From Bactericera cockerelli (lineage: Eukaryota; Arthropoda; Insecta; Hemiptera; Triozidae), in assembly GCA_024516035.1 (NCBI GenBank), contig CM044966.1:1976808-2040807 (forward strand): DNA of 64,000 nucleotides, written 5' to 3'. The translations under genes and the position numbers were made by a program. The notes beneath the pieces are model-generated. The model was not told the DNA's origin. It saw only the letters and a list, made by a program, of their open reading frames with translations, and searched no databases. Positions 31,487-42,667 of this stretch are shown here, in pieces (position 1 is the stretch's first letter; the number at the start of each line of letters is the position of its first letter).

Positions 31487-31670
31487 ATCGGGGTCCACTC
31501 ATACCTCGTGAGGAAAAATGAGTAGCTGCTTTAATGTGAAGCAGCGACCAGTGGCAGAATCTTAGGCAAAAAAAATAATACAAGATATTGTAAATTAAAG
31601 TGGTTAAGTCCTGTGATTCTGCGCTACCCACTAAAATTGTGACATAATAACACAAAGAAAAAGCATTACT
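31487..31670 (+). repeat. tRNA-derived SINE A, 5'-truncated
   Basis: Body only: GGGGTCCACTCATACCTCGTGAGG, GTGAAGCAGCGACCAGTGGC and GATTCTGCGCTACCC, then ACATAATAACACAAAGAAAAAGC. It is nearly identical to the body of the headed copy at 49066. Inserted in a unit upstream block. Confidence 0.75.
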
Positions 31671-31989
31671 TACTTATTATTGAATTTATAATCATAAAAT
31701 CATATTTATAATCATAAAATTGTATGCTGTCTATATAAATATGGTAAGAATGGTCACGTAATGAATATTGCCCAGTCATTTTTTTTTTTTTTTTTTTTTT
31801 TTCAGTTCATAAAACAAAATCAAATCGTTTAGACCTTTAAAAATATGCTCAACCTCGCCTCCCTCCACTAAAGAGTGTTATTATTGAAATTAATAGAAAA
31901 AATGTAAGAAAAACAGAAGTTGAATTGTAAAAAAAAAAAATAATAATAATAAGCTTTTTATTTTAACTTTCGGTGTAAGTTATAGCCGC

Positions 31990-32215
31990 GTTTTTTTTTT
32001 TTTTTTTTTTTTTTTTCCATTAGGCGCTTTAACTCTGTCAGTAGACATGTCGTTCGCGCCGATTCTTCTGGTGAACTATATTAGCGTGTACAGTTTGATG
32101 GTCTTCAGGTAACTTAGTCGGCGCTCTCGACAGAGTCTGACAGAGCTGGAGGGACAGGTAGGGAGGATCTTGTTTGTGCATGAAGATTTGGATTAAGCAA
32201 AACCCCGTTTTATGT
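31990..32215. other. Unidentified insert in unit B block
   Basis: The unit's GCCGCGTTTTTC...GGATTAAGC segment is split by a T tract and about 170 bases including CGTTCGCGCCGATTCTTC and GACAGAGTCTGACAGAGC. The T tract suggests a minus-strand retroposed fragment; no identity seen. Confidence 0.3.
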
Positions 32216-32266
32216 CTTTTCATTGCCTAGGCATTGGATTCGGGGGTCCATATAATCCTCTCACCA

Positions 32267-32467
32267 TCAACGCCTATTTCTTGGAGGAGGCGCAACTTTT
32301 AATGTGTCCCCTCCAACTTTTTCTGTACCATGTCGTGTATGGCGATGTCTCTGTCCCATTTTGAGACGTGTCTTGTGAACGCTGGGCCCCTTAAGGTTCC
32401 CGCCCGAGGCAATCACGAAGAAACAGACCATGCATAAGAGGATGACGTAGTGAGTGATATTAACCAT
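32267..32467 (-). CDS. Small secreted peptide, family member 7
   Basis: 66 residues. Signal peptide MVNITHYVILLCMVCFFV followed by IASGGN. The mature part of ~43 residues is Arg/His/Lys-rich (GQRHRHTRHGTEK) and ends in VAPPPRNRR; no cysteine. Acceptor CAG with a pyrimidine tract (AG at 32479-32480) is intact. Its intron runs to the GTAAGCG donor at 34657..34661 but contains a 1.1-kb hAT element, itself carrying a 5S SINE, and a mariner relic, making it ~2.2 kb. Both splice sites remain good, so the gene may still be spliced. Confidence 0.62.
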   Translation of the reverse strand: MVNITHYVILLCMVCFFVIASGGNLKGPSVHKTRLKMGQRHRHTRHGTEKVGGDTLKVAPPPRNRR

Positions 32468-32689
32468 GTTGAACTGGCCTGAAAAAGAAAGAGAAAAAAT
32501 TGACCTAAAAAGAGCATTTGATAATGTTCATTATGAGAATTTAATTTTTTTTTCCCCCACAATTGAATTCATTTTATTTATTTATTAACACCACCTTATG
32601 AAACAGCCCAGATAGAACTTGACCGTTGAGGAAAGCGCTGTATAAGTCTCACTAGGGGACGTGTCAAGGACAAAAAAAAAACATTAGAT

Positions 32690-33829
32690 CAGTGATTCTC
32701 AACTTGGGCGATATCGCCCCATGGGGGGCGGTGAGGGTGGCAAAGAGTACATTTTGGGCAGTCGGGGGGGCAATGAAATTATTTTGGGCAATAAGGGGGC
32801 GATAGAATTGGCTTGACAAGCTAATCATCCTATAATTCAAAAATAACCAACTCCTCCACCAGCGATTAATTTGTCACCATTTGCTTAAGATTCAAGAGGT
32901 GTAGATAGAACTCTCCTCAAATGAGATTCTCAAATTCAGATTTCAACAGAATGAATATACAAAATTTTGGCATCAAGATATCATCAAACTAACGTACCCT
33001 GAACTTTGTGCCATAATCAAGAAATTCTTAATAAGTCTTACCTCGTGGAGCGCTGTTTCCCTGGAGTTATGAACCAGATTACTAAGAAGTGAAATCTTCA
33101 AATTGTTGAAAGAGGTGATTGAAGACTAATACTGACGCAAATAGACGCAGACATTAGGAAGCTAGCTCTTAACCACCAAGTTCAATCATCGCACCGAGAA
33201 AGACAGGTTTTTTTTTTTTTTTTTGAAGTGGGGTTTAACGTCGCTTTCAACTGCCATGGTCATATCACGACGGGGGTTTTACCCTCCATTCGCAGGAAAC
33301 TCACAAACCTGCTACTCACATTGACCTCACCCAGCCTGAGTGGGGCCGGGAAAAGCCAGCGTCACGAGAATTAGAATTTGAATGGTCACCCATCCAAGTC
33401 TTAACCTCGCTGGATGTCGCTTAACTTCGGTGTTCTGAAGGGAACCGGTGTATTCAACATGCCATCGACGCTGGCAAAGACAGGTTTGTTGCCCAGCTTG
33501 CTTTTTAGTATTTTTCACTACCCCAATTTTTTTAGTATTTTTTGGGTACCCAAAAGTAGATATAAATATTTTGTTCTTGGAAGATCAATATATTCTTGCC
33601 TAATGTCCACCGATGGAGCTGCCGCACTGGACGGTCGCGCAGTATCACGCCAATTTCTTTCCATTTTATTATATTCTTGACTTCAATTACTTTCTACTTA
33701 GTTAAGTGGTTTTGATTTACTATAGATACTATTTTCAACCTACTTACTGTTAGGAGATGGGGGGGGGGTGGATGGTATGAAGAATTTTCGCAGAGGGGGC
33801 AATTTGCTACAAAAGGTTGAGAACCACTG
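32690..33829. mobile_element. hAT element with transposase C-terminal relic
   Basis: Ends CAGTGATTCTCAACTTGGG and AAAGGTTGAGAACCACTG are inverted, with a perfect 8-bp duplication CATTAGAT (32682..32689 and 33830..33837). The plus-strand interior at ~33020-33200 reads, with stops, NQITKK, VERGD, RLILTQIDADIRKLALNHQ, the dimerisation end of Charlie/ZBED-type hAT transposases. Inactive. A 5S-derived SINE is nested at 33208..33475. Confidence 0.85.
33208..33475 (-). repeat. 5S rRNA-derived SINE, copy 2
   Basis: Minus-strand copy; 5S head at 33365-33475, T tract (poly-A) at 33208-33224. Perfect 9-bp duplication AAAGACAGG (33199..33207 and 33476..33484). Very close to copies 1 and 3. Nested in the hAT element, so it is younger than it. 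Confidence 0.9.
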
Positions 33830-33906
33830 CATTAGATCAAACCTGTTTTGTATAAGATTATTCTAATCCTGTTTCATAATTTGGACTCTAATAATAATGA
33901 TAATTC

Positions 33907-34447
33907 AAATGACCACATTTGAAATTGTTGCCGTGGGTTTAATATTTGAGTTATGATATTGATATAAAAAGTATTTTGTAGAAAAAATGTGGAAGTTTAT
34001 TTTACATGAGTCAATTTTCTACGTCCAACATTTCCGCGTCAATTTCTTCCGGTCGTGTGATTTGCCGGAATGGTGACGCACTGTGGTCGCCACGCTCACC
34101 CGAACTCACTTCTTGTGATTTTTTTATGGGGATATCTGAAGGCCAAAGTTCATGTCAACAAACCTCGTACCCTTTCTCACCTGAAGGACTCTATCCGCCG
34201 TGAAATCGCTCGGATTCCTGAGGAGATGTTGGTGAACGTGATGCTCTAGCGAGCGTCTCGAAGAATGTGTAACTCGGCAAGGACGTCTTTTGTAGGGCAT
34301 CATCTTTCATACGTGAAAAACTGACTCATGTAAATTAAACTTCCACATCTTTTTCTACTAATTATTTTTTAATTCAATATCTTACCTCAATTATTAATCG
34401 CATGGTAACAATTTCAAATGTGGTCATGCGCACTGCGCCACCCTGTA
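33907..34447 (+). mobile_element. Mariner-type element relic
   Basis: Terminal segments CAAATGACCACATTTGAAATTG and CAATTTCAAATGTGGTCATG are inverted; the right end finishes GCGCCACCCTGTA. The interior reads WSPRSPELTSCDFF, then in another frame KVHVNKPRTLSHLKDSIRRE and IPEEML, the C-terminal part of a mariner/IS630-type transposase including the last catalytic region. Frameshifts and missing N-terminus mean it is dead. Confidence 0.75.
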
Positions 34448-34661
34448 TGAGTAACGCCCACTCATTGTCTCCATCACTTGTCAATGATGAAGAAGAAATA
34501 TCCAAATTTTCTTCGGATCACCTGAATTAATACAATGACGGGGCAGTGGCGAGAATTACAAGAAAAACTTATTTGCTAAAATTTCAACAACAACAAAAAA
34601 CAAGTAAATTTCTAATTCGCTCTCTAATAAATAAACATTTTTTTAAAACATTTTCGCTTAC

Positions 34662-34745
34662 CTCTTTTGGGAGGATATTGAAGAATTCTATAGGACTACC
34701 GCAGAGTTCTTCCTGCGGTTCACAAGTACTTCAGGTTATATGTAC
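34662..34745 (-). other. Candidate 5' noncoding exon with splice donor (member 7)
   Basis: Minus strand ends CTCCCAAAAGAG followed by GTAAGCG (34657..34661). Same block as at 3116 and 24836. Confidence 0.45.
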
Positions 34746-35346
34746 AACGAGAATCAATAATAAATTATTTTCAACTTGATCAACTTTCAAATGAATAAAA
34801 TGTTCTTATGTATTATGTGTCAGATAAGGCAACTCCAATACAGCAGTTTATCAAATAATTATTTTCATTATCTCACAAAGGCCAATTTAAAATCCCTTAA
34901 TTCTATAAACAAGAAGCCTTTTGCATTAATTTTTTTTATACTTCTACAGATAACATGAAAATGATTTCCTTTGTCTTGATATTATCACAGAATGTACAGC
35001 GTTGATAAGAGGCCAAGTAGGGAATGGTAGCAGTGTTGACAAAAAGACCAAGATTAGCTCAATTGTACATTAAACATAAATTCTTTACATTTTTGTTGGT
35101 GTTGATGTTGGTGTGAAACAACAATATGTTCAGAGGAAGCCACATTCAATAAATAATATTGAGACATTTGTTTATGATTTGGTTAGTTGATAATATCACC
35201 GACGTTTAAGCGTTCTCAATGATTACCTCAGTATTTGTCAGTGCCAATTCATTTAACCCGGCATTATTGTCCTTACGGATTAGAAAAACAGGGATTTGGC
35301 CATAACATTTTAACGAAGCAAAATTTCCCACTGCAACTTGAGCTTA
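34746..35346 (+). repeat. Unit upstream block and Copia-like debris
   Basis: The unit upstream block runs to ~35075, followed by GGTGTTGATGTTGGTGTGAAAC, which may be Copia-derived, and an isolated copy of the arm sequence (CAGGGATTTGGCCATAAC) of the adjacent foldback element. Confidence 0.4.
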
Positions 35347-37610
35347 TACAGGGTGTCCCGTATACAGATGCAAATATTTTGAGGGTAGGTTCAGCCCACC
35401 GTGGACTATCATATGAGCGAAACTTGCAGTGGGACATTTTGCTTCGTTAAAGAGTTATGGCCAAATCCCTGTTTTCCCACAGGTCTAGAGGTCACTTGGA
35501 TCGATGCACGTTTTTAAAGAAATGATAGCCAGGAGTTAAGTTTTGACTCCATGTATAGATAGTCATGCATATTTCCCTTCAAATGCAGTTGGTTGCATAA
35601 AAAGAGATATTTAATCATAAGTTCAATATTTTTCTAAAATTCGATTTTTCCCTTTGTTCCCTTTCGTGAATTGAGAGTACTTCTACAATTGCAATTCTGC
35701 GTATCACTAGGTAAAAAAATACCCTTTGCTATTTTGTTTCAATAAATACAAAGTTCTTTCAGAAGCGTGAAGGAACAATTGAGATACGCCTTAATAGACG
35801 GCACCAGAAGGAGAGAAACACATCTATCAAATTTTGAATCTGGGCGCTATTGTATTTTGAAGAACACTCGATGCCTGAAGCGGTCTGTGTAACCATTTTT
35901 GTGCCAACTGCAAGTTATAATTGAAAAATTTCTGAGTACAAATTGTTCTATTAACCAACAATATCAATCAAATCCAATAGTTAAAATAGCAAGGCGATCA
36001 ATTTGTTCGCTGGAAGAGAAAGCCACAAGCTTTAACCTCGCCCTTGGTTCGCTACATATTCTTTTGGGTTATTTTCATTTCATGTCCTGTGTTTCAGAAT
36101 GGGCTACCGATCACTTGCGACAATTTACCTGAAAAAACCCGACATTTGCGACAACAGAAAAAGGTATTCACTGTAACGTTTGCGACAATATCAGACAGAC
36201 AAAGGAACAGGTTAACTCCTTTGTTCATTTCGGAATTTCCAAATAAATACCGGGTCGACTAAAATATGGACGTATGTGAATTTATCCGATTTAATGAATT
36301 CCTTCTCTCATCATAGATAAATTTATTTTATTTGAGGAGACTCCTTGTCAGACAAACGGTTGTCAGACTAAATGTTGTGTTTCGTTAGCCGGCTAGGATA
36401 GCTTGGGTGAGGGGCTTAGGTTAGGTTGAAATTAGCGCAGGGTTAGACCGGGTCGCTACGCAACCCGGCCTAACCGCCTGCGCTAATTTCAACCTAACCT
36501 AAGCCCCTCACCCAACCATCCTACCCGACAAACTGAAGTCAGTGATCTATCGTGCAATCTCACCTTGTTAACTTTACCTAACCCTATCTAACAACAAAAT
36601 TCCTCTAACAAAAAAACACCTACCAGTACGAACTAAAATTTGATTCACACTGTATGAAACATTGAAATCTATACCTGCAATATATTGTCGCAAATGTATG
36701 GTTTGAAACCTTTTTTCATTGTCGCAAATGATCGGTTTTAAACAAAAGATTTCCGCAAGTGTCGAATTGCGTCAGAATGTATCATGTTTGTAGTTTATCA
36801 ATAAAGTATTAATAATAATAATAATAATACTAACCTTAAGGTTGGATGTTCGAGTTTTACCCAAGGTTAATTTTCGGCACTATTCGTTATGTTTTTGATA
36901 TCATGATTGTGATAAACCCAAAAATGATATTTTTAATTTTATTTCTAAAAATAAAATGATTTTTTTTTCATTTTTCCTCATGATAACCCTGTGACCCCGT
37001 AACCCCATTCACATAAAAGTTCACACCGACCAACCACTGTGAATGATCAATTTCCCTCTGTTAAACATCCCAGAGCAGTGTATTTATACCTCAAAGTACG
37101 CGCCAATTCTGTTAAAATTCAGCCAACTTTGAATTTTCCATCATGATTCAGAAGTGTTTTTTGAGCTTTGTGTGTACTGCGTTCTATGATCTTTAAAGTA
37201 ATATAAATGAGCTTTCTTTTTTCTAAAACTAAACATAATAGGGTATTTTTTTTAACTAGTGATACGCAGAACTGCAATTGTAGAAGTATTTTAAATTCAC
37301 GAAAGGGAAAAATCAAATTTTAGAAAAATATCTTTCTGGTCTTTCAATATTTTTTTTATGCAACCAACTGCATTCGAAGGGAAATATGCATGACTATCCA
37401 TACATGAAGTCAAAAAATACTTACTGGCTATCATTTCTTTAAAAACGTGCATCGATCCAAGTGACCTCTAGACCTGTGGTAAAAACAGGGATTTGGCCAT
37501 AACTCTTTAACGAAACAAAATGCCCCACTGCAAGTTTCGCTCACATGATAGTCCACAGTGGGCTGAAGCTACCCTCATAATATTTGCATCTGTATACGGG
37601 ACACCCTGTA
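35347..37610. mobile_element. Long foldback element with TACAGGGTGTCCC ends
   Basis: 2264 bases starting TACAGGGTGTCCCGTATACAG and ending in its complement, flanked by TA. Inverted arms of about 400 bases (35347-35740 and 37215-37610) include GCAAATATT, GCCACCGTGGACTATCAT-like and GTGCATCGATCCAAGTGACC blocks. No intact transposase. A second element with an 8-bp duplication is nested at 36102..36771. Confidence 0.8.
36102..36771 (+). mobile_element. Unclassified DNA element with 8-bp duplication, copy 1
   Basis: 670 bases with perfect 8-bp duplication TCAGAATG (36094..36101 and 36772..36779). Subterminal copies of (C/A)TTTGCGACAA appear at both ends in inverted orientation, and the centre is a long palindrome around 36406-36515 (GAGGGGCTTAGGTTAGGTTG and its complement). 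No ORF. The second copy at 61305 has its own 8-bp duplication. Confidence 0.88.
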
Positions 37611-37785
37611 TATACACCTACTGTTATATCTGAGTTCATATCAGTAATTTTACTAAAGGAAAACAATTAATTGTACAATACAGAAACATAATAAAAAAAA
37701 TTATAGAAAACAGAAGCAAAGTTGGAATAGTAATTGCAGGCATAGTAAACAAACACTGCAATACTCCTCTCGTAATATGTTCAAC

Positions 37786-39600
37786 TTATGCTCGTCTCAT
37801 CTGGTCAACGTATCGTTTGCAGCACGACCCATTTGAACATTCAATCAAATACATGAACCGACCAATTTGTTTGATTACATTACCAACAAACCACTCAGAA
37901 GCAGGTTGATAATTTCTTAATTGAATTTTGGCACCAATTGAAAATTTCTTCTTGATATTTTTTTCCCTACTTGACGTCTGAATCTTGCTGTTCGTCTTTA
38001 GCGTCAGAACATTTCGCATTGGACGACCGAACATTGATTCATATGGACTTATTCTTGTACTAGTGTGCGGTGTCCTTCGGTACTGAACAAGGGAATTCTG
38101 AATTTTTGATTCTAGAGTAATCCTCTTTAATCAGCCATCTTCCTGCGACTTTGTTTCATTGTCTGCACTCCTCTCTCAGCCAATGTGTTGGAGGCGGGGT
38201 GATAGGGGGAGCACTAGTTAAGTATTTGCTGCCCTGCTGTTTGAGGAATTCTTAAAACTCCATAGAAAGGAACTGAGGTCCATTATCAGTTACTAGAGTC
38301 ACCGGAAAACCAAAAACAGGCGAATATCTGCTTCAATTTACCAATGACCAATGCAGAGATGGTTTTCTTTGTTGTGTGTAGCTCTGTCCATTTTGCATAG
38401 GCATCCACCACGATCATGATTATTTGTCCTTTTATAGGTCCAGCGAAATCCACGTGTATACTTTGCCATGGGACCTTGGGTTAACTTTCATGGATGAACA
38501 TCTACTTTTGCATCTTCACTCAGATTCTCGCGACAGCAGGAAGAAGTACGAACTAGATGCTCAATTTCTTTATCAATACCCGACCAGCAACAGTATTTTC
38601 TCGCAAGGGCTTTCATCTTTACCATTCCTAGTTCTGGCTGGGGGACTATAAACAGGGAGTAGACCAGCAGTCTGACTGGGGGACCATAAACAAAGAGTAG
38701 ACCAGCATTAGCTTGGTTCTGGGGGCCCTTGTAAATTATTAGCCTCCTTGTAGAGACAGTGGTATAAGTGCTGAGTCATTCCTCCACTGTCTGGCTACCA
38801 TTGTTCACGATGACGCCACCCTAGTCTGGCTGGGGGACGTTAAACAGGGAGAAGACCAGTGTCTCGCTAGAGGACTATAAATAGAGAACAGACTAGCCAA
38901 GTCTTACAAGCTAGGCTAGCTTGCAGTTTCCTAAGGGTTTAATGGCTTATAAAGAAAAGTCCAAGTCCTCATGATGGTTGATCGCAAATAGAAATATATG
39001 GTTCAAGACGAGCCAACTTTGAAATAAAGTTGGCTAGAGACCATCACTCACCCCTCCAGTTGTAGCCATGCTCGCTACAATAACAACAAGCAGTCTGCAG
39101 TTTGTCCAGTACTTTCTTCCTTAATGTCTGCAGAATCACCACTTGTAGTCCACGTAGCCAACATCTTTCTTCCAGTGTGAAGTGACTGTATTTATATCCC
39201 AGCGATTTCAGACTGATACCATTTTCCAGGGGGCGAACTATTTTACATAACTCTGGATCATTTTTAATGTGGGATATTATGTCTTCGTATTTTACTGGAA
39301 GACTAGATATCTGATGGATCTGGAAGACAGACGCTTGATCGATATCATTATCATACTTTTCAATCGGAAAGCGTGACAAAAAATCAGCGTTTCCATTAGG
39401 ATCCTTATTTATGTACATCAAATCCTCACAAAAAGCGTAATTGAAATGAGCGTAATTGAATATTCTTGTCGCTGTTATACCAGGTAACATTTTCTTTGGA
39501 AGCGGAATCAACACTAAAGGTTTGTAGTCCGTGATCAAGGCGAATTTCCTTCCATAAAGATAACCAGAAAATTTCTTTAATTTCTCTCACTTTTACTCAG
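37786..39600 (-). pseudogene. Decayed Ty3/gypsy polyprotein
   Basis: From high to low coordinate on the minus strand: RNase H end (TDYKPL at ~39530, then NADFLSRFP at ~39375), an H2C2-adjacent segment (KALARKYCWWSGIDKEIEHLV at ~38620-38560, read on the minus strand), integrase core (WQSIHVDFAGPIKGQ and VVDAYAKWTE, ~38470-38380; TDNGPQF at ~38285 after a frameshift) and integrase C-terminus (MRNVLTLK, FSIGAKIQLRNYQP, RYVDQMRR; 38034-37786). Stops and frameshifts are frequent and no LTRs were seen. A VNTR-type SINE splits it at 38633..39068. Confidence 0.82.
38633..39068 (+). repeat. VNTR-bearing composite retroposon, copy 1
   Basis: Starts with degenerate ~38-bp repeats (CTGGCTGGGGGACTATAAAC, AGGGAGTAGACCAGCAGT), then a unique part with CTAAGGGTTTAATGGC and CCCCTCCAGTTGTAGCC, and ends in an AAC repeat. 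The same layout occurs at 56655 (+) and 45515 (-). Inserted in the gypsy remnant. Confidence 0.7.
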
Positions 39601-39880
39601 AGTAATCTGGGCGTGTTAAAGTCAAAAAAATTAGATTGAACCTGTTTTGGAATGGATTATTCTAATTCCAGCGAATGGAGTGTAAAACCCCCGTCCTGTT
39701 TATGTATCTCAATCAGGACGTTAAAACCAAATAGAATCAACTGGTCACAATTGATATAATTAGGTCGCAGTGTTACTTGTTAGGGCTTCACTGAAAACCC
39801 TGCAACCAGATTAGATAATAATAATTTAATAATGGATCTCCATTATAAGTATTTATTTTATGGTGAGTGGCGTCAAAATA
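39601..39880. repeat. Unit intron block with SINE tail fragment
   Basis: A unit fragment is interrupted at 39668-39750 by CCAGCGAATGGAGTGTAAAAC...CAGGACGTTAAAACC, the 3' part of the shared SINE body; the unit resumes before 39840. Confidence 0.5.
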
Positions 39881-40477
39881 CACTAAGTGACAAATTTAGC
39901 GGAACGCATAGGTTTTTTATAGTAAAACTTGTGTATTTCTTGTTGGACAAAAACATTTTTCATATTTTTTCTGATTGCAGAAATTACACAAAAATTGGTA
40001 CAGAGATAGCAAAGACATGAAAGCCAATTTTAAAAATTGAATGAAGTACTTGTTACTGTCGGTTTTTCCCATACAGGGTGTAGAAAAAAAAACTGTTTTT
40101 CAATGATTTTTTTAAATTTTATTATTTTGGATTCAGAGGAATAATGACGTGTCCATCAAGACTCAACATTTTTGAGACAAGAAGGAATGAGGATCAATAC
40201 ATAAAGCAAGACAATATTACTCTTAATCCAAAATAATGAATTTTGAAAAAATCATTGAAAAAACAGTTTTTTTGTACACCCTATATGGGAAAGGTCGACA
40301 GTGACAAGCACTTCATTCAATTATAAAAATTGGCCTTGATATTTTTGCTATTTCTGTACCAATTTTTGTGTGATTTCCTCAATTAGAAAAAATATAAAAA
40401 AATGTTTTTGTCCAACAAGAAATACTCACGTTAGGTGAGAAAATACTTGCGCGTTCCGCTAAATTTGTGCCTCAGTG
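39881..40477. mobile_element. Tc1/mariner-type foldback MITE with a nested hairpin
   Basis: Ends CACTAAGTGACAAATTTAGCGG and CCGCTAAATTTGTGCCTCAGTG, flanked by TA, arms of ~190 bases. Nested at 40072..40283 is another inverted element (TACAGGGTGTAG ... CACCCTA) with ~60-base arms. It interrupts a unit at TCAAAATA/TATTGAT. Confidence 0.8.
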
Positions 40478-41479
40478 TATATTGATTTTTATACATATAG
40501 AACTTGGTGAGAGTCAAATGGTTTTTCAAGACATGAATATACTTACTGATTAAAATTTCAACCATAACTTTGCAATGTGGGCCGTAGGTATACAAAACCT
40601 TCTAGAATCTAGAACATATTTGAATTTGCCTGCACTTCAAAATTTATTCTAAACTAAAATCTCCCAAGTGAGCCACCCGATTAAATATTTGTAGGTAGTT
40701 ACTTGTATGAGTAAAACCTAGTGGCGGCATTAACAGAGTACTGAGAGTAATATGAAATAAATTTGATATAAGGCCTTGTGTTTCACCACAAAGAAACCAT
40801 ACTTTAATTTTAACTCATTGTCTCCATCACTTGTCGATGATCAAAAAATAAATTCAAGTTTTCTTCGTATCACCTGAATTAATACAATGACGGGGCAGTG
40901 GCGAGAATTACAACCAAAATGTATTCGCTAAAATTCCAAAAAACAACTAAATCTCTAATTCAGTCTCTGATACATAAACATTTGTTAAAACATTTTCGCT
41001 AACCTCTTTTGGGAGGATCTTGAAGAATTCTATAGGACTACCGCAGGCTTCTTCCTTCGGTCCACAAGTACTTCAGGTTGTATGTACAACGAGAATCAAT
41101 AATTTTCAACTTGATCAACTTTTAAATTAATAAAATGTTTTGATGTATTATGTGTCAGATGTGGAAACTCCAATACAGCAGTTCATTATATAAATATTTT
41201 TATTCTCTCAGAAAGGCCAATGTAAAACTCTTCGATTCTTAAAAGAAAGAGTCTCTTACAGAATAATTGTTTTTAGTAACATGAAATGATTTCCTTTGTG
41301 TTGATACTATCGCAGAATGTATATTGTTGAAGAGAGGACAGTAAGGTATTTTTTTTTTTTTTTAATTTATAAATTTATTTAATACGAAGATAACATATAC
41401 AAAGGTATTTTTCCTAAGCTAAAGCTTCTAATAAATTTGTAGCAGTATTATTAAAAAGACCAAGATTAGTAGAGAATCC

Positions 41480-42110
41480 TCTATAATAAATCAGTAAATA
41501 AATTCTTTCTTAAATATAAAAACAAAAAATTCAGAACTAAGGGGGAAAATAAAAATGTAACCTATAAATGAGGTAAATATGGTCACATAAAGAAATACTT
41601 CCCATCAATAATTTTTTATAAGTCATATATTAAAAATCCAAAGAAATTTTATATGTAGAAACTAGAATTCTTTAAATTTTCACTCGCCGACTAAATTTTC
41701 ACCTAGACTTGTAGGTCTGACTACGATTACTAATTGGTGATCAAGCCTACAAGCCTAGGCGAAACTCGAGTCGGTGAGTAAAAATATGAAGAATCCTTAC
41801 TTTCATTTAAAATATTTCATGTAAAAATTCAAAAATACATAGATGAAAGTAAGACCAAACTATGCAATTGAATGTCTAAAGAAAGACAAAACATGGACAT
41901 TTATCTCTTTAAATGCGTCTATTGTTGATCTAGGTTCTGCAAATTTGTATGAGAACAGTTTGTTCCAAGGTAGTGGTTCAACACAGCATAGACATTTCAA
42001 AAGGACACATTGCAAACTATGTCGATGCTTCTAATGATTGGTGATGGAGAAATACTTGAATGTGTTGTTGATGTTGGTTTGAATTTGATTATATAAATCC
42101 TTAACACTAT
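41480..42110 (+). pseudogene. Copia gag-protease relic with hairpin insert, copy 1
   Basis: Plus-strand gag end with a broken knuckle (GHIKKYF), a ~130-base inverted-repeat insert (41665..41795: TTTTCACTCGCCGACT ... AGTCGGTGAGTAAAA), then a protease segment whose catalytic DSG reads GSG (FQGSGSTQ) and a later DGEIL-like flap remnant. The insert recurs at the same place in copies at 55395 and 63110. Confidence 0.65.
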
Positions 42111-42227
42111 ACCTCGGTCATGAAAAGTGGGTAAAGAACGAGAGAAATAATGTGTAAATATAAATGATTATAATTATGTATTTCCAAGGAGTCCATTTTT
42201 TTTTTTTTTTAAATCTCATAGTCAGTT

Positions 42228-42413
42228 TTAATCGAGCATTGTATGGTAAACTTCGCCTCTAAGCCCGCCTGAACCTTTCCCTTTCTCATTATCCCATGGT
42301 TTGACGGGTTTGCGCTTGTAGGGCCCCCTCGTGTACCCGCTCGAGCGGCTTGAGACAATCACGAAGAAACAGACCATGCATAAGAGGATGACGTAGTGAA
42401 TGACATTAACCAT
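42228..42413 (-). CDS. Small secreted peptide, family member 8 (subfamily II)
   Basis: 61 residues. Signal peptide MVNVIHYVILLCMVCFFV then IVSSRSSG. The mature ~38 residues are basic and Gly-rich (GPYKRKPVKPWDNEKGKGSG) and end in YHTMLD; no cysteine and no similarity to members 1-7 beyond the signal. A CCAG acceptor (AG at 42425-42426) precedes it. The 3' flank differs from subfamily I: it abuts a convergent Copia protease relic. The intron reaches a GTAAGCG donor at 44244..44248 and contains a CTTTCCTTATCC repeat with a Helitron. Confidence 0.62.
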   Translation of the reverse strand: MVNVIHYVILLCMVCFFVIVSSRSSGYTRGPYKRKPVKPWDNEKGKGSGGLRGEVYHTMLD

Positions 42414-42667
42414 GTTGAACGGGCCTGGAAAAAATTAAATATATTGACCGTAAAAAAGCATTTGATAATGTTCATTATGAGAATTTTTTTTTTTTTTTTT
42501 ATCCACAATTTGGATATTGAATTCATTCATTTTAATTGAATTCATTTTATTTGTTTAATTATGAACACCACATTATGAAACCGCCCAGATAGAACTTGAC
42601 CGTTGATGAAAGCGCTGTATAAGCATTTGATAATGTTCATTATGAGATTTTAATTTTTTTCCCCAAA

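Noticed and set aside
36044..36262. Small ORFs in the 8-bp-duplication element (also 61771..62049)
   Set aside because: The shared sequence arises because the element is present twice; the frame crosses subterminal TTGCGACA repeats and starts in flanking DNA that differs between the copies.
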